Shown piece by piece: positions 1-4,368 of a stretch of DNA of 6,374 bases; positions within the stretch are counted from its first letter, which is position 1; the number at the start of each line of letters is the position of its first letter. This DNA is from Spirochaetaceae bacterium (GTDB lineage: Bacteria > Spirochaetota > Spirochaetia > Treponematales > Treponemataceae): the NCBI GenBank assembly GCA_031285525.1, contig JAITWB010000171.1, forward strand, positions 1 through 6,374, given 5' to 3'. The notes under the pieces were generated by a model. The model was given only the letters and a program-made list of their open reading frames with translations, did not search any database and was not told the origin of the DNA. Both the position numbers and the translations under genes were made by a program.

Positions 1-453
1 ATCGGGAAGGACAACTCCTGTTTCTTTTGCGATAATATGCAGCGATTCGGTACCGACAGTACATTCGACAGGATATATGCGCCTCATATCCCATGCCAGG
101 GGCAGGTGAACATGGCGGCGCTCCTGAAGCCTTGCAAAAACATAATTGAGGTGATACGCCAGAGCAATCACCAGGCTTTGATTCAGAGGCCGCTGAAGCT
201 GCTCTTTGCCGTATTGCACGATCTTGTCTGCCAGTAACATATATTCGTAGGGAAGTTCGGCGAGTATATCCTGAAAGCGGCGGACTGAAGTTTTTTCCTG
301 GAGCACGAAGATTTTTTCTACCAGTCTCATGTCAACGGTATCGCCGATCCGGGAATTAAAACCGATTCCCTTCCCCAGCACGATGACTTCCTGTCCCTTA
401 TCTTCCGCCAGAATAATATTGTTGTTGCATTTGCGAGTATTGATCACACACAT
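1..453 (-). CDS. BglG/LicT-family transcriptional antiterminator, N-terminal part (3' end outside window)
   Basis: The reverse strand is open for 151 codons from an ATG at 453 to base 1, and the gene continues outside the window. Residues 1-55 form a CAT RNA-binding domain (CNNNIILAEDKGQEVIVLGK, then GIGFNSRIGD). Residues 65-151 match the start of the first PRD domain, with a PRD-type histidine at H101 (ALAYHLNYVFARL) and RRIYPVECTVG near 125-134. Family members bind RAT RNA hairpins and prevent premature termination of sugar-uptake operons; PTS proteins control them by phosphorylating PRD histidines. The usual acidic residue before the first PRD histidine is Y100 here. The start is uncertain: AGAGG lies only two bases from the ATG but eight bases from an in-frame GTG at 447-445, and the GTG start gives the usual N-terminal length before NNN. 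The target operon is not visible. Family assignment is firm; sugar specificity is unknown. Confidence 0.93.
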   Translation of the reverse strand, partial: MCVINTRKCNNNIILAEDKGQEVIVLGKGIGFNSRIGDTVDMRLVEKIFVLQEKTSVRRFQDILAELPYEYMLLADKIVQYGKEQLQRPLNQSLVIALAYHLNYVFARLQERRHVHLPLAWDMRRIYPVECTVGTESLHIIAKETGVVLPD

Positions 454-492
454 TACCTCTTTCACGTCACGTTGGTGAACCGAAAGGTAATG
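451..492 (-). promoter_or_regulatory. Alternative hairpin covering the antiterminator gene's ribosome binding site and start
   Basis: On the minus strand the last bases of the RAT, CATTACCT (492-485), are perfectly complementary to AGGTAATG (458-451), which contains most of the Shine-Dalgarno sequence and the ATG. Inside this 8-bp stem a second 5-bp stem, TTCAC/GTGAA, can form. The hairpin is mutually exclusive with the RAT because both use the CATTACC segment. No T-run follows it, so it does not look like an intrinsic terminator. It would more naturally block translation. The function is inferred from base pairing only. Confidence 0.6.
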
Positions 493-516
493 CCCGGCAT
501 TGCGCCGGTAACACCC
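486..516 (-). promoter_or_regulatory. RAT element (BglG/LicT-type ribonucleic antiterminator site)
   Basis: Read on the minus strand, this 31-nt element has the hallmarks of a BglG-family RAT. It starts with GGG, continues with GTTACCGGC, has a GCAAT loop, and closes with GCCGGGCA, two Ts and ACC. The stem is CCGGC/GCCGG with a lower internal loop and a GG/CC base, as in the E. coli bgl and B. subtilis lic/sac sites recalled from the literature. It lies about 33 nt before the start codon of the antiterminator gene itself, so autoregulation is the natural reading. Bound protein would stabilise this fold. Confidence 0.85.
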
Positions 517-527
517 TTTAACTTACA

Positions 528-542
528 AGTATAGACAGTATA
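528..542 (-). promoter_or_regulatory. Candidate promoter -10 boxes for the antiterminator gene
   Basis: Two overlapping-spaced TATACT hexamers occur on the minus strand, at 533-528 and 542-537. The first would place transcription start near 521, just ahead of the RAT at 516, so the leader RNA would begin with the RAT. No good -35 box is seen at either spacing (GGAAAA or TGTACA), so this is a weak call. Confidence 0.3.
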
Positions 543-610
543 CAACAGCTTTTTCCGGCTGTACATGTTTTTATAGTTTGTATGTGAGGAAATTAATACA
601 TCTATTGGGG

Positions 611-649
611 AAAGCAAGGGCAAAGAGCAAAGGGGAGAAAAAAGAAAAA
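611..649 (+). repeat. Purine-rich tract at the left edge of the duplicated unit
   Basis: The plus strand is almost pure A/G here, with the motif CAAAGAGCAAAGGGGAGAAA. Related tracts follow the first gene (1530-1563) and the second gene (2695-2737), and an inverted copy lies at 2782-2820. The tract sits just outside the point (about 643) where the two duplicated units start to align, so it may have been a recombination site. Apart from this tract, the RAT and the leader, nothing else is seen in the 355-bp gap between 453 and 809. Confidence 0.5.
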
Positions 650-808
650 TGTAAAAAAATGATGTTTTTTTTGTAAAATGCACTGAAACCAGCTGGGAAA
701 CCGCGATTAATAGTATAGGGATTTCTATTCACAACTGGATAGAACCGTAAATCCACTATATACTCTCTAAAGAGCGCTATTCTTCAGAGAGAACAACAGG
801 AGGGCGTA
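643..808 (+). promoter_or_regulatory. Structured leader of duplicated gene copy 1
   Basis: This leader aligns along its length with 1802-1966, upstream of the second copy. It holds three hairpins. The first is an A7/T8 stem with a 5-nt spacer (653-672). The second is TTCTAT/ATAGAA (723-728 with 739-744) around a conserved TCACAACTGG loop. The third is an 11-nt arm pair (763-773 with 781-791; CTCTCT/AGAGAG outside one mismatch) directly before the Shine-Dalgarno AGGAGGG at 798-804. A -10-like TAGTATAGG lies near 711-719, with no convincing -35. Conservation in both copies suggests function, but it could simply reflect recent duplication. Confidence 0.5.
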
Positions 809-1528
809 ATGCCGATACGTACAAAAAAAGCAAGAAGGACTGCTTTCAGAAATCAGAACACTGCACGGCGTACTGATGCTCAGTCTACAAGAATAAGAAG
901 CTGGGCAGAGATCAAGGCGGGTTTTCACTGGCTTGAGAAAGACATGGAAGAAATTCATCAACTTCACAAGCGGACTGAGAAGTCTCTCGAAGAGGTTCAT
1001 CAGGCTCAGAGACAGACTGAGAGGTCTCTCGAAGAGGTTCATCAGGCTCACCGGGAGACGGAAGAGGCCCTTAAACAAAGTTTCAAAGAACTCAATAAGA
1101 CAGTAGGCGGTTTGAGTAATACTATGGGTTCTCTGGTGGAATCCATCATGACCACCGCATTACCCGGCAAGTTCAAACAATTCGGTTTTGACTTTACTCG
1201 TATCGTCACCTGTAAATGGCGTAACGGAGACGGGAGTATCTTAACAGAAATCGACGGTCTTTTGGAAAACAAAACACAGGCGATAGCGGTGGAGGTCAAA
1301 ACCACCATGCACCGCTCAGATGTGGATGATCACCTCAAACGGATGGAACGAATACGCATTTATGCTGATAATAACAACGACAAAAGAGTGTTTTTCGGAG
1401 CCATGGCAGGGGCTATAATCCACAAAGACGTCAAAGACTATGCCCTCTCAAAGGGCTTCTTCGTTATCGAACCTTCAGGCGAGGACGTAACAGTAACAAA
1501 GCCTACGGTTGAACCTAAAAGCTGGTAG
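809..1528 (+). CDS. Coiled-coil PD-(D/E)XK nuclease-like protein, copy 1 (function unknown)
   Basis: This gene encodes 239 residues; the ATG follows AGGAGGG with four bases between. Residues 1-30 are strongly basic. Residues 43-98 contain four 14-residue units such as EKSLEEVHQAQRQT, which should form a heptad-based coiled coil. After VGGLSNTMGSLVE, residues 120-225 look like a PD-(D/E)XK fold: FGFDF, then TEIDG (D149), then AVEVKTT (E162, K164) and a helix DVDDHLKRM. These are the expected metal and catalytic positions, so an endonuclease-type fold is likely. The domain resembles coiled-coil DUF3782-type proteins, but that family name is a recollection and not proven. No signal peptide or membrane segment is seen. 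A close paralogue follows at 1967. The substrate, partner and role are unknown; DNA binding or cleavage is inferred from motifs only. Confidence 0.85.
   Translation: MPIRTKKARRTAFRNQNTARRTDAQSTRIRSWAEIKAGFHWLEKDMEEIHQLHKRTEKSLEEVHQAQRQTERSLEEVHQAHRETEEALKQSFKELNKTVGGLSNTMGSLVESIMTTALPGKFKQFGFDFTRIVTCKWRNGDGSILTEIDGLLENKTQAIAVEVKTTMHRSDVDDHLKRMERIRIYADNNNDKRVFFGAMAGAIIHKDVKDYALSKGFFVIEPSGEDVTVTKPTVEPKSW
935..1102 (+). repeat. 42-bp coding repeats for 14-residue coiled-coil units, copy 1
   Basis: Four in-frame 42-bp units encode residues 43-56, 57-70, 71-84 and 85-98. The middle units share nearly identical DNA (GAAGAGGTTCATCAGGCTCA), while the first and last units have drifted. Unit length is two heptads, so gain or loss of units keeps both frame and coiled-coil register. 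Confidence 0.8.
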
Positions 1529-1529
1529 A

Positions 1530-1563
1530 GGAAGAGCAAAGAGAAAAGAGGAGGGAGCAAAGA
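1530..1563 (+). repeat. Purine-rich tract after gene copy 1
   Basis: The run of A/G-rich bases with GAGCAAAGAGAAAAGAGG matches the tract after gene copy 2 at 2695-2737 and the tract at 611-649. It begins directly after the stop codon and leads into the 43-bp tandem repeats. No stem followed by a T-run is seen here, so it is not a standard terminator. Confidence 0.5.
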
Positions 1564-1569
1564 CATCCT

Positions 1570-1741
1570 GAACGACTGCGCAGGAAAATAAATTGGCTGC
1601 GCAGGGAATCCCGAACGGCTGCGCAGGAAAATAAATTGGTTGCGCAGGGAATCTCGAACGGCTGCGCAGGAAAAAAAATCGGGTGCGCAGGGAATCCCGA
1701 ACGGCTGCCTACAAAAATAAATCGGATGCGCAGGGAATCCC
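1570..1741 (+). repeat. Four tandem 43-bp repeats, each of two 21/22-bp half units
   Basis: Units lie at 1570-1612, 1613-1655, 1656-1698 and 1699-1741. Each unit has two halves that begin with CTGCGCAGG or a variant. One half continues AAAATAAATTGG and the other GAATCCCGAACGG. The half-unit starts are 1576, 1597, 1619, 1640, 1662, 1683, 1705 and 1726, so spacing alternates 21 and 22 bp, close to two helical turns. Seven of the eight keep TGCGCAGG; the one at 1705 is degraded. The unit is not a multiple of three and no coding use is supported. No other feature is seen in the 1742-1801 stretch. Confidence 0.9.
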
Positions 1742-1801
1742 AAACGAATGCTAACTTCCAGACCATTCAGACCTCGCCTCTAATCCTAAAGCGGTATGCA
1801 G

Positions 1802-1966
1802 GAAAAATGCAAAAAAACATACTTTTTTTTCTAAAACACACTGAAAACAGCCATCTATCCCCGAATTAATACTATAGGAGTTCGTCTCACAACTGGATCG
1901 AACTGCAAATATACAATACACTCTCTAAAGAATACAAAACTCTTTAGAGAACTAAAGGAGTGCACG
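1802..1966 (+). promoter_or_regulatory. Structured leader of duplicated gene copy 2
   Basis: This is the counterpart of 643-808, offset by about 1158 bp. It has the A7/T8 stem (1811-1830), a GTTCG/CGAAC stem (1880-1884 with 1899-1903) around the conserved TCACAACTGG, and a perfect 10-bp stem TCTCTAAAGA/TCTTTAGAGA (1922-1931 with 1941-1950, 9-nt loop). The Shine-Dalgarno AAAGGAG (1954-1960) sits four bases after that last stem. In the middle stem the base pairs differ between copies, yet pairing is kept (T-A in copy 1, G-C in copy 2). TACTATAGG near 1870 is a -10-like box. Confidence 0.5.
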
Positions 1967-2686
1967 ATGTTGTTGTTTAAAAGGAACGTAAAAGAAAGCG
2001 CAAACGGTATCGGCAGAAAGCCGACAAAAAGAGGACGCTGGGAAGAGATCGAGGAAGGATTTGTCCAGCTTGAGAAAAGCATGGCAGAGATTCATCAGGC
2101 TCACAAGCTGACTGAGATGGCGCATCGGGAGACCGAGAAATCTCTTGCTGAGGTTCATCAAGCTCACCGGGAAACCGAAAAATCTCTCGCTGAGGTTCAT
2201 CAGGCTCACCGGGAGACGGAAGAGACCCTTAAACAAAGCCTCAAAGAACTCAATAAAACCGTAGGCGGTTTAAGTAATACAATGGGCTCTCTGGTCGAAC
2301 AATTCATGACCGCCGCATTACCCGGCAAGTTCAGACAATTTGGTTTTGACTTTGATGGTATCATCACCTGTAAGTGGCGTAAAGGGAGCGGGAGTATCTT
2401 AACAGAAATCGATGGTCTTTTGGAAAACAAAACACAGGCGATGGCGGTGGAGGTAAAAACCACCATGCACCGCTCTGATGTGGATGACCACCTCAAAAGG
2501 ATGGAACGAATACGTATGTATGCTGATGAGCGCAACGACAAAAGAGCGTTTTTCGGTGCCATGGCAGGGGCGATAATCCACAAAGACATAAAAGAATATG
2601 CCCTGTCAAAGGGCTTCTTCGTCATCGAACCCTCAGGAGAAGACGTAACAGTAACAAAGCCTACGGTTGAACCGAGACGATGGTAG
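1967..2686 (+). CDS. Coiled-coil PD-(D/E)XK nuclease-like protein, copy 2 (function unknown)
   Basis: This 239-residue paralogue of the gene at 809 starts at an ATG six bases after AAAGGAG. By hand comparison, residues 85-239 differ from copy 1 at about 20 of 155 positions. The first 35 residues are basic and unlike copy 1. The coiled-coil region (36-98) is built differently: EKSMAEIHQAHKLT, a half unit EMAHRET, then two EKSLAEVHQAHRET units and a final drifted unit. Total length is nonetheless identical to copy 1. The predicted active-site residues D149 (TEIDG), E162 and K164 (AVEVKTT) are all kept, so both copies are probably functional proteins and not decaying duplicates. It converges on the galactokinase gene across a 138-bp gap. 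Function is unknown; nuclease-like activity is inferred from motifs. Confidence 0.85.
   Translation: MLLFKRNVKESANGIGRKPTKRGRWEEIEEGFVQLEKSMAEIHQAHKLTEMAHRETEKSLAEVHQAHRETEKSLAEVHQAHRETEETLKQSLKELNKTVGGLSNTMGSLVEQFMTAALPGKFRQFGFDFDGIITCKWRKGSGSILTEIDGLLENKTQAMAVEVKTTMHRSDVDDHLKRMERIRMYADERNDKRAFFGAMAGAIIHKDIKEYALSKGFFVIEPSGEDVTVTKPTVEPRRW
2072..2260 (+). repeat. 42-bp coding repeats with one 21-bp half unit, copy 2
   Basis: These bases encode residues 36-98 as 14 + 7 + 14 + 14 + 14. The 7-residue unit EMAHRET is exactly one heptad, showing that expansion and contraction can occur in 21-bp steps. The two central 42-bp units encode identical peptides but differ at a few third positions. Confidence 0.8.
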
Positions 2687-2694
2687 GATATATC

Positions 2695-2820
2695 AAAGAG
2701 CAAATAGAAAAGAGCAGGGAGAAAAGGGAGAAAAAAATCGGCCGCGCAGGAAAAGAAAGAATAGCCTATGAATCCTGACCCATTCTTTCTTTTCTCCTTT
2801 CTCCCTGCTCATTGCTCTTT
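2695..2820 (+). terminator. Long interrupted purine/pyrimidine inverted repeat between convergent genes
   Basis: Three nested perfect arm pairs occur: AAAGAGCAA (2695-2703) with TTGCTCTTT (2812-2820), GAGCAGGGAGAAA (2712-2724) with TTTCTCCCTGCTC (2798-2810), and GAAAAGAAAGAAT (2750-2762) with ATTCTTTCTTTTC (2782-2794, 19-nt loop). It lies between two converging genes, where a bidirectional terminator is expected. On the minus strand a T7 run (2737-2731) follows the inner hairpin after about 12 bases; on the plus strand T6 (2818-2823) follows the outer arm. Stems are A/G on one strand and modest in GC. A terminator role is plausible but not certain. Confidence 0.5.
2736..2751 (+). repeat. Orphan half unit of the 43-bp repeat
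   Basis: AATCGG followed by CCGCGCAGGAA matches the junction of half units seen at 1570-1741. It lies at the equivalent place downstream of gene copy 2. This suggests the duplicated unit includes a piece of the repeat, which expanded only after copy 1 or was lost after copy 2. Confidence 0.6.
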
Positions 2821-2824
2821 TTTC

Positions 2825-4216
2825 CTACCTTATCTCCACTACCCCTCTCGGCCGTATAGACATCACGTACACCGGGGAAACACTTCCTGCTTGTACCCCC
2901 ATGGCGCGTTCCATCCACTCGGTATAGCCGGGAACAAGATCCTCCGGCAGAAAGACTTGTATAACCCCAGCAAAGCCGCCGCCGTGAACACGGCAGACGC
3001 CGCAGGAGCGGAGCTCTGAAGAGCCGAGTTCTAACGAACTCCGTCCTTGACATTGTTCTCGGATAAAGACTTCCGAGAGGGCGAGACAGACGGGGATAGA
3101 CTGTTCCGTATGGTGGGCGGCTATGTGAGTATTCTGGAGAAGCCGCCAGGAGGAGCTGCCTGACTCGGCGATGAGGGCGAGGAAGCCGGGGAAATCACCC
3201 CGCTTGAGGGCAGCCACTTCGCCGTCTACCCGTTGGTTTTCCTCCAGAAAGTGGAAGGCTCTGAGTACTGCCCGGTCTCCGCATTCGGCGCGAACAGCAG
3301 GGAGGTTTTCCACGAGACGATCCAGTGTGAGCCCCCGGAGGTTCTCCTGACCAAAAATGTGCGCCACGGCACGCATTTCTTCGGGGATCGAAGAGTATTC
3401 ACGGGAGAGATCTGCGTGGCTCTTTCCGGTGTTGACGATAATCAGTTTATATTTCTCCGCGGCAAAATCAAAGGGAATCCGTTCGACCGCAGGCTTGGCG
3501 GGGTCACAGAAATCGATGGCGATGAGTCCTCCAACAGCGCAGGCCATCTGATCCAGGAGCCCCGAGGCCTTGTCCCAGTAGGCGTTTTCTGCGAACTGTC
3601 CGATGCGGGCGAATTGTTCCACCGGGATTGAGCCGTTATTATAGAGGTTGTTCAGGATGATACAGATCATCATCTCGAATGAGGCGGAAGAGCTCACTCC
3701 AGCGGCGGCTATGACTTCGCTGGAGAAACAGCCGTTAAACCCGCCAACCCGGTAGCCGAATCGCTTAAAACCTTCGGCTATTCCCCGGACAAGGGCTATA
3801 GACCCCTTTTCACCGGTCACTCGTTCAGTATGATTGGTATCTATCGAAAAATCTTCATTATAAGTTATATCGTGGATGGTTATGGCGTTGTCACTTGACG
3901 GGGAGACAGCGCCGATACAATCGAGCTGGATACTCGCAGCAAGCACCTTTCCCAGGTTGTGGTCTGTGTGGTTACCCCCTATCTCACTGCGTCCGGGGGA
4001 GCTGAATAGCCGGACATCGCTGCATGGCGGTGCACCTGGAACGAGTTCTTCCGAGCCTGATGCGGTCTCCCCAAAGCGGCTGCGGAATGCAGCTATCAGG
4101 TCGGCATACCGCTTCCGGTGGCGGGCATAGACGGCATCCCCGGTGCCATAGAGTTCCGCAAAAAGCTCCCGCAGTCTCGTCGAATCCAGCAGCGCCATCG
4201 TTTGGGCATATGTCAT
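2825..4216 (-). CDS. galK: Galactokinase-family GHMP kinase
   Basis: Galactokinase makes galactose 1-phosphate from galactose and ATP, the first committed step of the Leloir pathway, in the cytoplasm. The 463-residue protein has all three GHMP motifs: SPGRSEIGGNHTDHN (73-87), AAAGVSSSASF (170-180, phosphate binding) and RVHGGGFAGV (409-418). D222 in LLDQMACAVGG matches the catalytic aspartate. The first motif departs from the classical GRxNxIGEHTDY pattern: Glu before His is N82 and Tyr is H86. I recall gut Firmicute and spirochaete galactokinases with the same change, but the substrate should be confirmed. It is longer than classical galactokinases of about 390 residues. The ATG at 4216 follows AGGAGA with seven bases between; an upstream in-frame ATG at 4330 would add 38 residues unlike the family and lacks support. 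Residues about 390-405 look like an insert. It is divergent from the aldolase gene. Confidence 0.85.
   Translation of the reverse strand: MTYAQTMALLDSTRLRELFAELYGTGDAVYARHRKRYADLIAAFRSRFGETASGSEELVPGAPPCSDVRLFSSPGRSEIGGNHTDHNLGKVLAASIQLDCIGAVSPSSDNAITIHDITYNEDFSIDTNHTERVTGEKGSIALVRGIAEGFKRFGYRVGGFNGCFSSEVIAAAGVSSSASFEMMICIILNNLYNNGSIPVEQFARIGQFAENAYWDKASGLLDQMACAVGGLIAIDFCDPAKPAVERIPFDFAAEKYKLIIVNTGKSHADLSREYSSIPEEMRAVAHIFGQENLRGLTLDRLVENLPAVRAECGDRAVLRAFHFLEENQRVDGEVAALKRGDFPGFLALIAESGSSSWRLLQNTHIAAHHTEQSIPVCLALSEVFIREQCQGRSSLELGSSELRSCGVCRVHGGGFAGVIQVFLPEDLVPGYTEWMERAMGVQAGSVSPVYVMSIRPRGVVEIR
3010..3042 (-). repeat. In-frame palindromic insert in the galactokinase gene
   Basis: Two adjacent perfect palindromic hairpins lie inside the coding region: GAGTTC/GAACTC (3026-3031 with 3036-3041, 4-nt loop) and GCTCT/AGAGC (3013-3017 with 3020-3024). 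On the minus strand they encode SSLELGSSELRS, a low-complexity stretch just before the third GHMP motif. Related galactokinases, as I recall them, go almost directly from the helix ending in SEVF to ACRVHGGGF. This looks like a mobile or repeated palindromic element tolerated in a surface loop. Confidence 0.55.
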
Positions 4217-4259
4217 AAGATATCTCCTGTTACCTTCTTTGTATCTTCTATTATATTCT

Positions 4260-4288
4260 ATTGAAGCATGTAAAAAAGAGGTAGTCAA
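4260..4288 (-). promoter_or_regulatory. Candidate galactokinase promoter
   Basis: On the minus strand TTGACT (4288-4283, five of six matches) is followed after 17 bp by TTCAAT (4265-4260, four of six). An alternative -10, TATAAT at 4255-4250, is perfect but lacks a -35 at the right distance. The Shine-Dalgarno AGGAGA lies downstream at 4229-4224. Confidence 0.45.
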
Positions 4289-4311
4289 GGAAAAAGAAAC
4301 GAAAGGTCTCA

Positions 4312-4340
4312 TTGCAAGCTCCCCAATCATATTATAGAAT
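4312..4340 (+). promoter_or_regulatory. Candidate promoter for the aldolase-kinase operon
   Basis: TTGCAA (4312-4317, four of six matches) and TAGAAT (4335-4340, five of six) are separated by exactly 17 bp. Transcription would begin near 4347, about 22 bp before the aldolase ATG. This is back to back with the galactokinase promoter. No clear operator palindrome is seen between them. Confidence 0.5.
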
Positions 4341-4368
4341 AGGGGGTGTTGTTCATAAAGGAATTACT

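Larger units (their letters stand above)
643..2750 (+). repeat. Tandem duplication of leader plus nuclease-like gene
   Basis: Unit 1 spans about 643-1584 and unit 2 about 1802-2750, offset by 1158 bp at most points. Homology begins at GAAAAATG and includes the A/T hairpin, the leader hairpins, the gene, the purine tract after it and the first half unit of the GCGCAGG repeat. Coding ends are the most similar; the leaders and the N-terminal codons have diverged. Confidence 0.8.

Noticed and set aside
653..672. A7/T8 hairpin as a strong intrinsic terminator
   Set aside because: The stem is only A-T pairs and no coding gene on the plus strand ends upstream of it, so termination cannot be supported.
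1570..1741. CRISPR array
   Set aside because: The units are contiguous 43-bp tandem repeats without unique spacers, and there are no cas genes nearby.
1438..1766. Open frames on the minus strand (101 and 83 codons) and on the plus strand 1636-1869 across the tandem repeats
   Set aside because: The repeat simply lacks stop codons. The peptides are low-complexity echoes of the repeat in shifted frames, with no ribosome binding site and no family resemblance.
809..2686. Toxin-antitoxin or restriction system made of the two duplicated genes
   Set aside because: The genes are close paralogues of equal length with separate leaders, not an unlike toxin/antidote pair. No methyltransferase or specificity subunit is present.
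3233..4218. Plus-strand open frames opposite galactokinase (132, 84 and 64 codons)
   Set aside because: They are antisense shadows of a GC-rich gene, with no motifs or start signals.
4217..4330. Galactokinase starting at the upstream ATG (501 residues)
   Set aside because: The extra 38 residues overlap the divergent promoter region and have no family match. The ATG at 4216 has a good Shine-Dalgarno sequence.
4312..4368. Aldolase starting at the ATG at 4312
   Set aside because: It would lie on the proposed -35 box. The later ATG at 4369 has AAAGGA at good spacing and matches the usual aldolase N-terminus.
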